Source: a bacterium UBP12_UBA5184 (GTDB lineage Bacteria > Vulcanimicrobiota > Vulcanimicrobiia > Vulcanimicrobiales > Vulcanimicrobiaceae). From it: a stretch of 15,192 bases of DNA. Position 1 is the first letter of the stretch. The number at the start of each line of letters is the position of its first letter. Below the pieces are notes generated by a model, which was given only the letters and a program-made list of their open reading frames with translations, searched no databases and had not been told where the DNA came from. The position numbers and the translations under genes were made by a program. Shown here one piece after another: positions 14,366 through 15,192 of the stretch. The stretch covers positions 19,751-34,942 of the forward strand of contig DHWK01000028.1 of assembly GCA_002413145.1 (NCBI GenBank). The letters are read 5' to 3'.

Positions 14366-15192
14366 CTAAACTTTCACGCCCAATTTATCCGCGGCTGCCT
14401 TCACTTCGTCGATGCCGCCGGCGTAGAAGAACGCTTGCTCCGGGACGTGGTCGAGTTTGCCGTCGAGGACTTCCTTGAAGGAGGCGATGGTGTCTTCGAT
14501 CTTGACGTATTTTCCAGGGCGCCCCGTGAACTGTTCGGCAACGTGGAACGGCTGCGAGAAGAGACGCTGCAAGCGGCGCGCGCGCGTGACCGCGACCCGG
14601 TCGTCCTCGGAGAGTTCCTCGACGCCGAGGATCGCGATGATGTCCTGAAGGTCGCGGTAGCGCTGCAGCGTCTCTTGCACGCCGCGTGCGACGCGGTAGT
14701 GTTCGTCGCCGACGATGAGCGGATCGAGGATGCGCGACGACGACGCGAGCGGATCGACCGCAGGATAGATGCCGAGTTCGGAGATCGGGCGCGAGAGCGC
14801 CGTCGTCGCGTCGAGATGACCGAAGGTCGTCGCGACGGCGGGGTCCGTATAGTCGTCGGCCGGGACGTAGACGGCTTGCACCGAGGTGATCGAGCCCTTA
14901 TGAGTCGACGTGATGCGCTCTTCGATGCGTCCCATCTCTGTCGCGAGCGTCGGCTGATAACCGACCGCCGACGGCATGCGCCCCATCAGCGCCGAGACTT
15001 CCGAGCCGGCTTGCATGAAGCGGAAGATGTTGTCGATGAAGAGCAGTACGTCGGCGCCTTTCTCGTCGCGAAAATATTCGGCCATCGTCACGCCGGTCTG
15101 CGCGATGCGGAAACGGACGCCGGGCGGTTCGTCCATCTGTCCGAAGACGAGCGTCGTCTGCGCCAGGACGCCCGATTCTTTCATCTCGAGCC
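14366..15192 (-). CDS. atpD: ATP synthase F1 beta subunit, 5' end outside the window
   Basis: Catalytic F1 subunit that makes ATP. Only the C-terminal ~275 residues are present; the frame stays open to the window end, where L-E precedes MKESGV, an internal Met rather than the start, so the P-loop (GGAGVGKT) half lies beyond the window. Seen: LVFGQMDEPPGVR, Walker B DVLLFIDNIFRF, AGSEVSALMGRMPSAVGYQP, SITSVQAVYVPADD with TTFGHLDATTALSR, and the EELSEDD form of the DELSEED torque loop; the C-terminus ends LGVKV. All sampled residues look normal. It precedes atpC in the usual F1 order, separated by an unusually long repeat-bearing gap. Confidence 0.97.
   Translation of the reverse strand, partial: LEMKESGVLAQTTLVFGQMDEPPGVRFRIAQTGVTMAEYFRDEKGADVLLFIDNIFRFMQAGSEVSALMGRMPSAVGYQPTLATEMGRIEERITSTHKGSITSVQAVYVPADDYTDPAVATTFGHLDATTALSRPISELGIYPAVDPLASSSRILDPLIVGDEHYRVARGVQETLQRYRDLQDIIAILGVEELSEDDRVAVTRARRLQRLFSQPFHVAEQFTGRPGKYVKIEDTIASFKEVLDGKLDHVPEQAFFYAGGIDEVKAAADKLGVKV

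Noticed and set aside
1..15192. tRNA, rRNA, CRISPR array, insertion sequence, integrase or phage genes
   Set aside because: None seen by reading both strands: no regular spaced repeats, no transposase-like frame, no tRNA-like arms with CCA or TTCGA-loop context in the gaps.

Overview
The window is a GC-rich (roughly 65% by eye), gene-dense bacterial chromosome segment with short gaps, frequent 4-base start/stop overlaps and GTG starts. It holds 14 protein genes, two of them cut by the window edges. I saw no tRNA, rRNA, CRISPR array, insertion sequence or phage gene. The mix (F1 ATP synthase, long-form SerA, GT-C membrane glycosyltransferases, bacterial NHEJ, a STAS protein) suits a free-living, probably soil-associated bacterium. 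Candidatus Eremiobacterota or a similar deep-branching high-GC phylum is a guess; the sequence here does not settle it.

Layout. (1) 1-3130, plus strand: the 3' 90% of alaS, coupled by a GTGA overlap to a secreted protein of unknown function. (2) 3147-5392, minus strand: serA and a histidine-phosphatase gene, again joined by a GTGA overlap; together they look like a serine-biosynthesis pair. (3) 5456-8055, plus strand: two multi-pass membrane glycosyltransferase-like proteins (DUF2723 type, then GT39-like) joined by ATGA. (4) 8212-8454: a small single-span membrane protein with a Ser/Thr/Gly tail, followed by a strong hairpin. (5) 8533-12007: a compact non-homologous end-joining operon with ligD PE-LIG, a separate ligD-type polymerase gene, and ku. 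(6) 12135-12500: a small orphan protein resembling the toxin-binding domain of Xre/MbcA/ParS antitoxins. (7) 12648-12995: a STAS protein behind a recognisable sigma70-like promoter. (8) 15192-12988, minus strand: the end of the ATP synthase operon (atpD partial, a 202-base palindrome-rich gap, atpC), then a secreted SIMPL-domain protein 30 bases after atpC that converges with and overlaps the STAS gene.

How they work together. LigD-PE/LIG, Pol and Ku would form a self-contained double-strand-break repair module: Ku binds ends, Pol fills them, PE trims 3' ends, LIG seals. SerA and the phosphatase could supply the first and last steps of serine synthesis. The two GT-C proteins probably act on lipid-linked sugars at the membrane.

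Nothing here is an obviously new multi-gene system. The observations most worth a check are the repeat-rich atpD-atpC gap that is also exactly filled by an open frame, the STAS protein whose phospho-serine site reads Ala-Ala, the split of LigD at its LIG/POL boundary, and the candidate histidine-phosphatase-type phosphoserine phosphatase.
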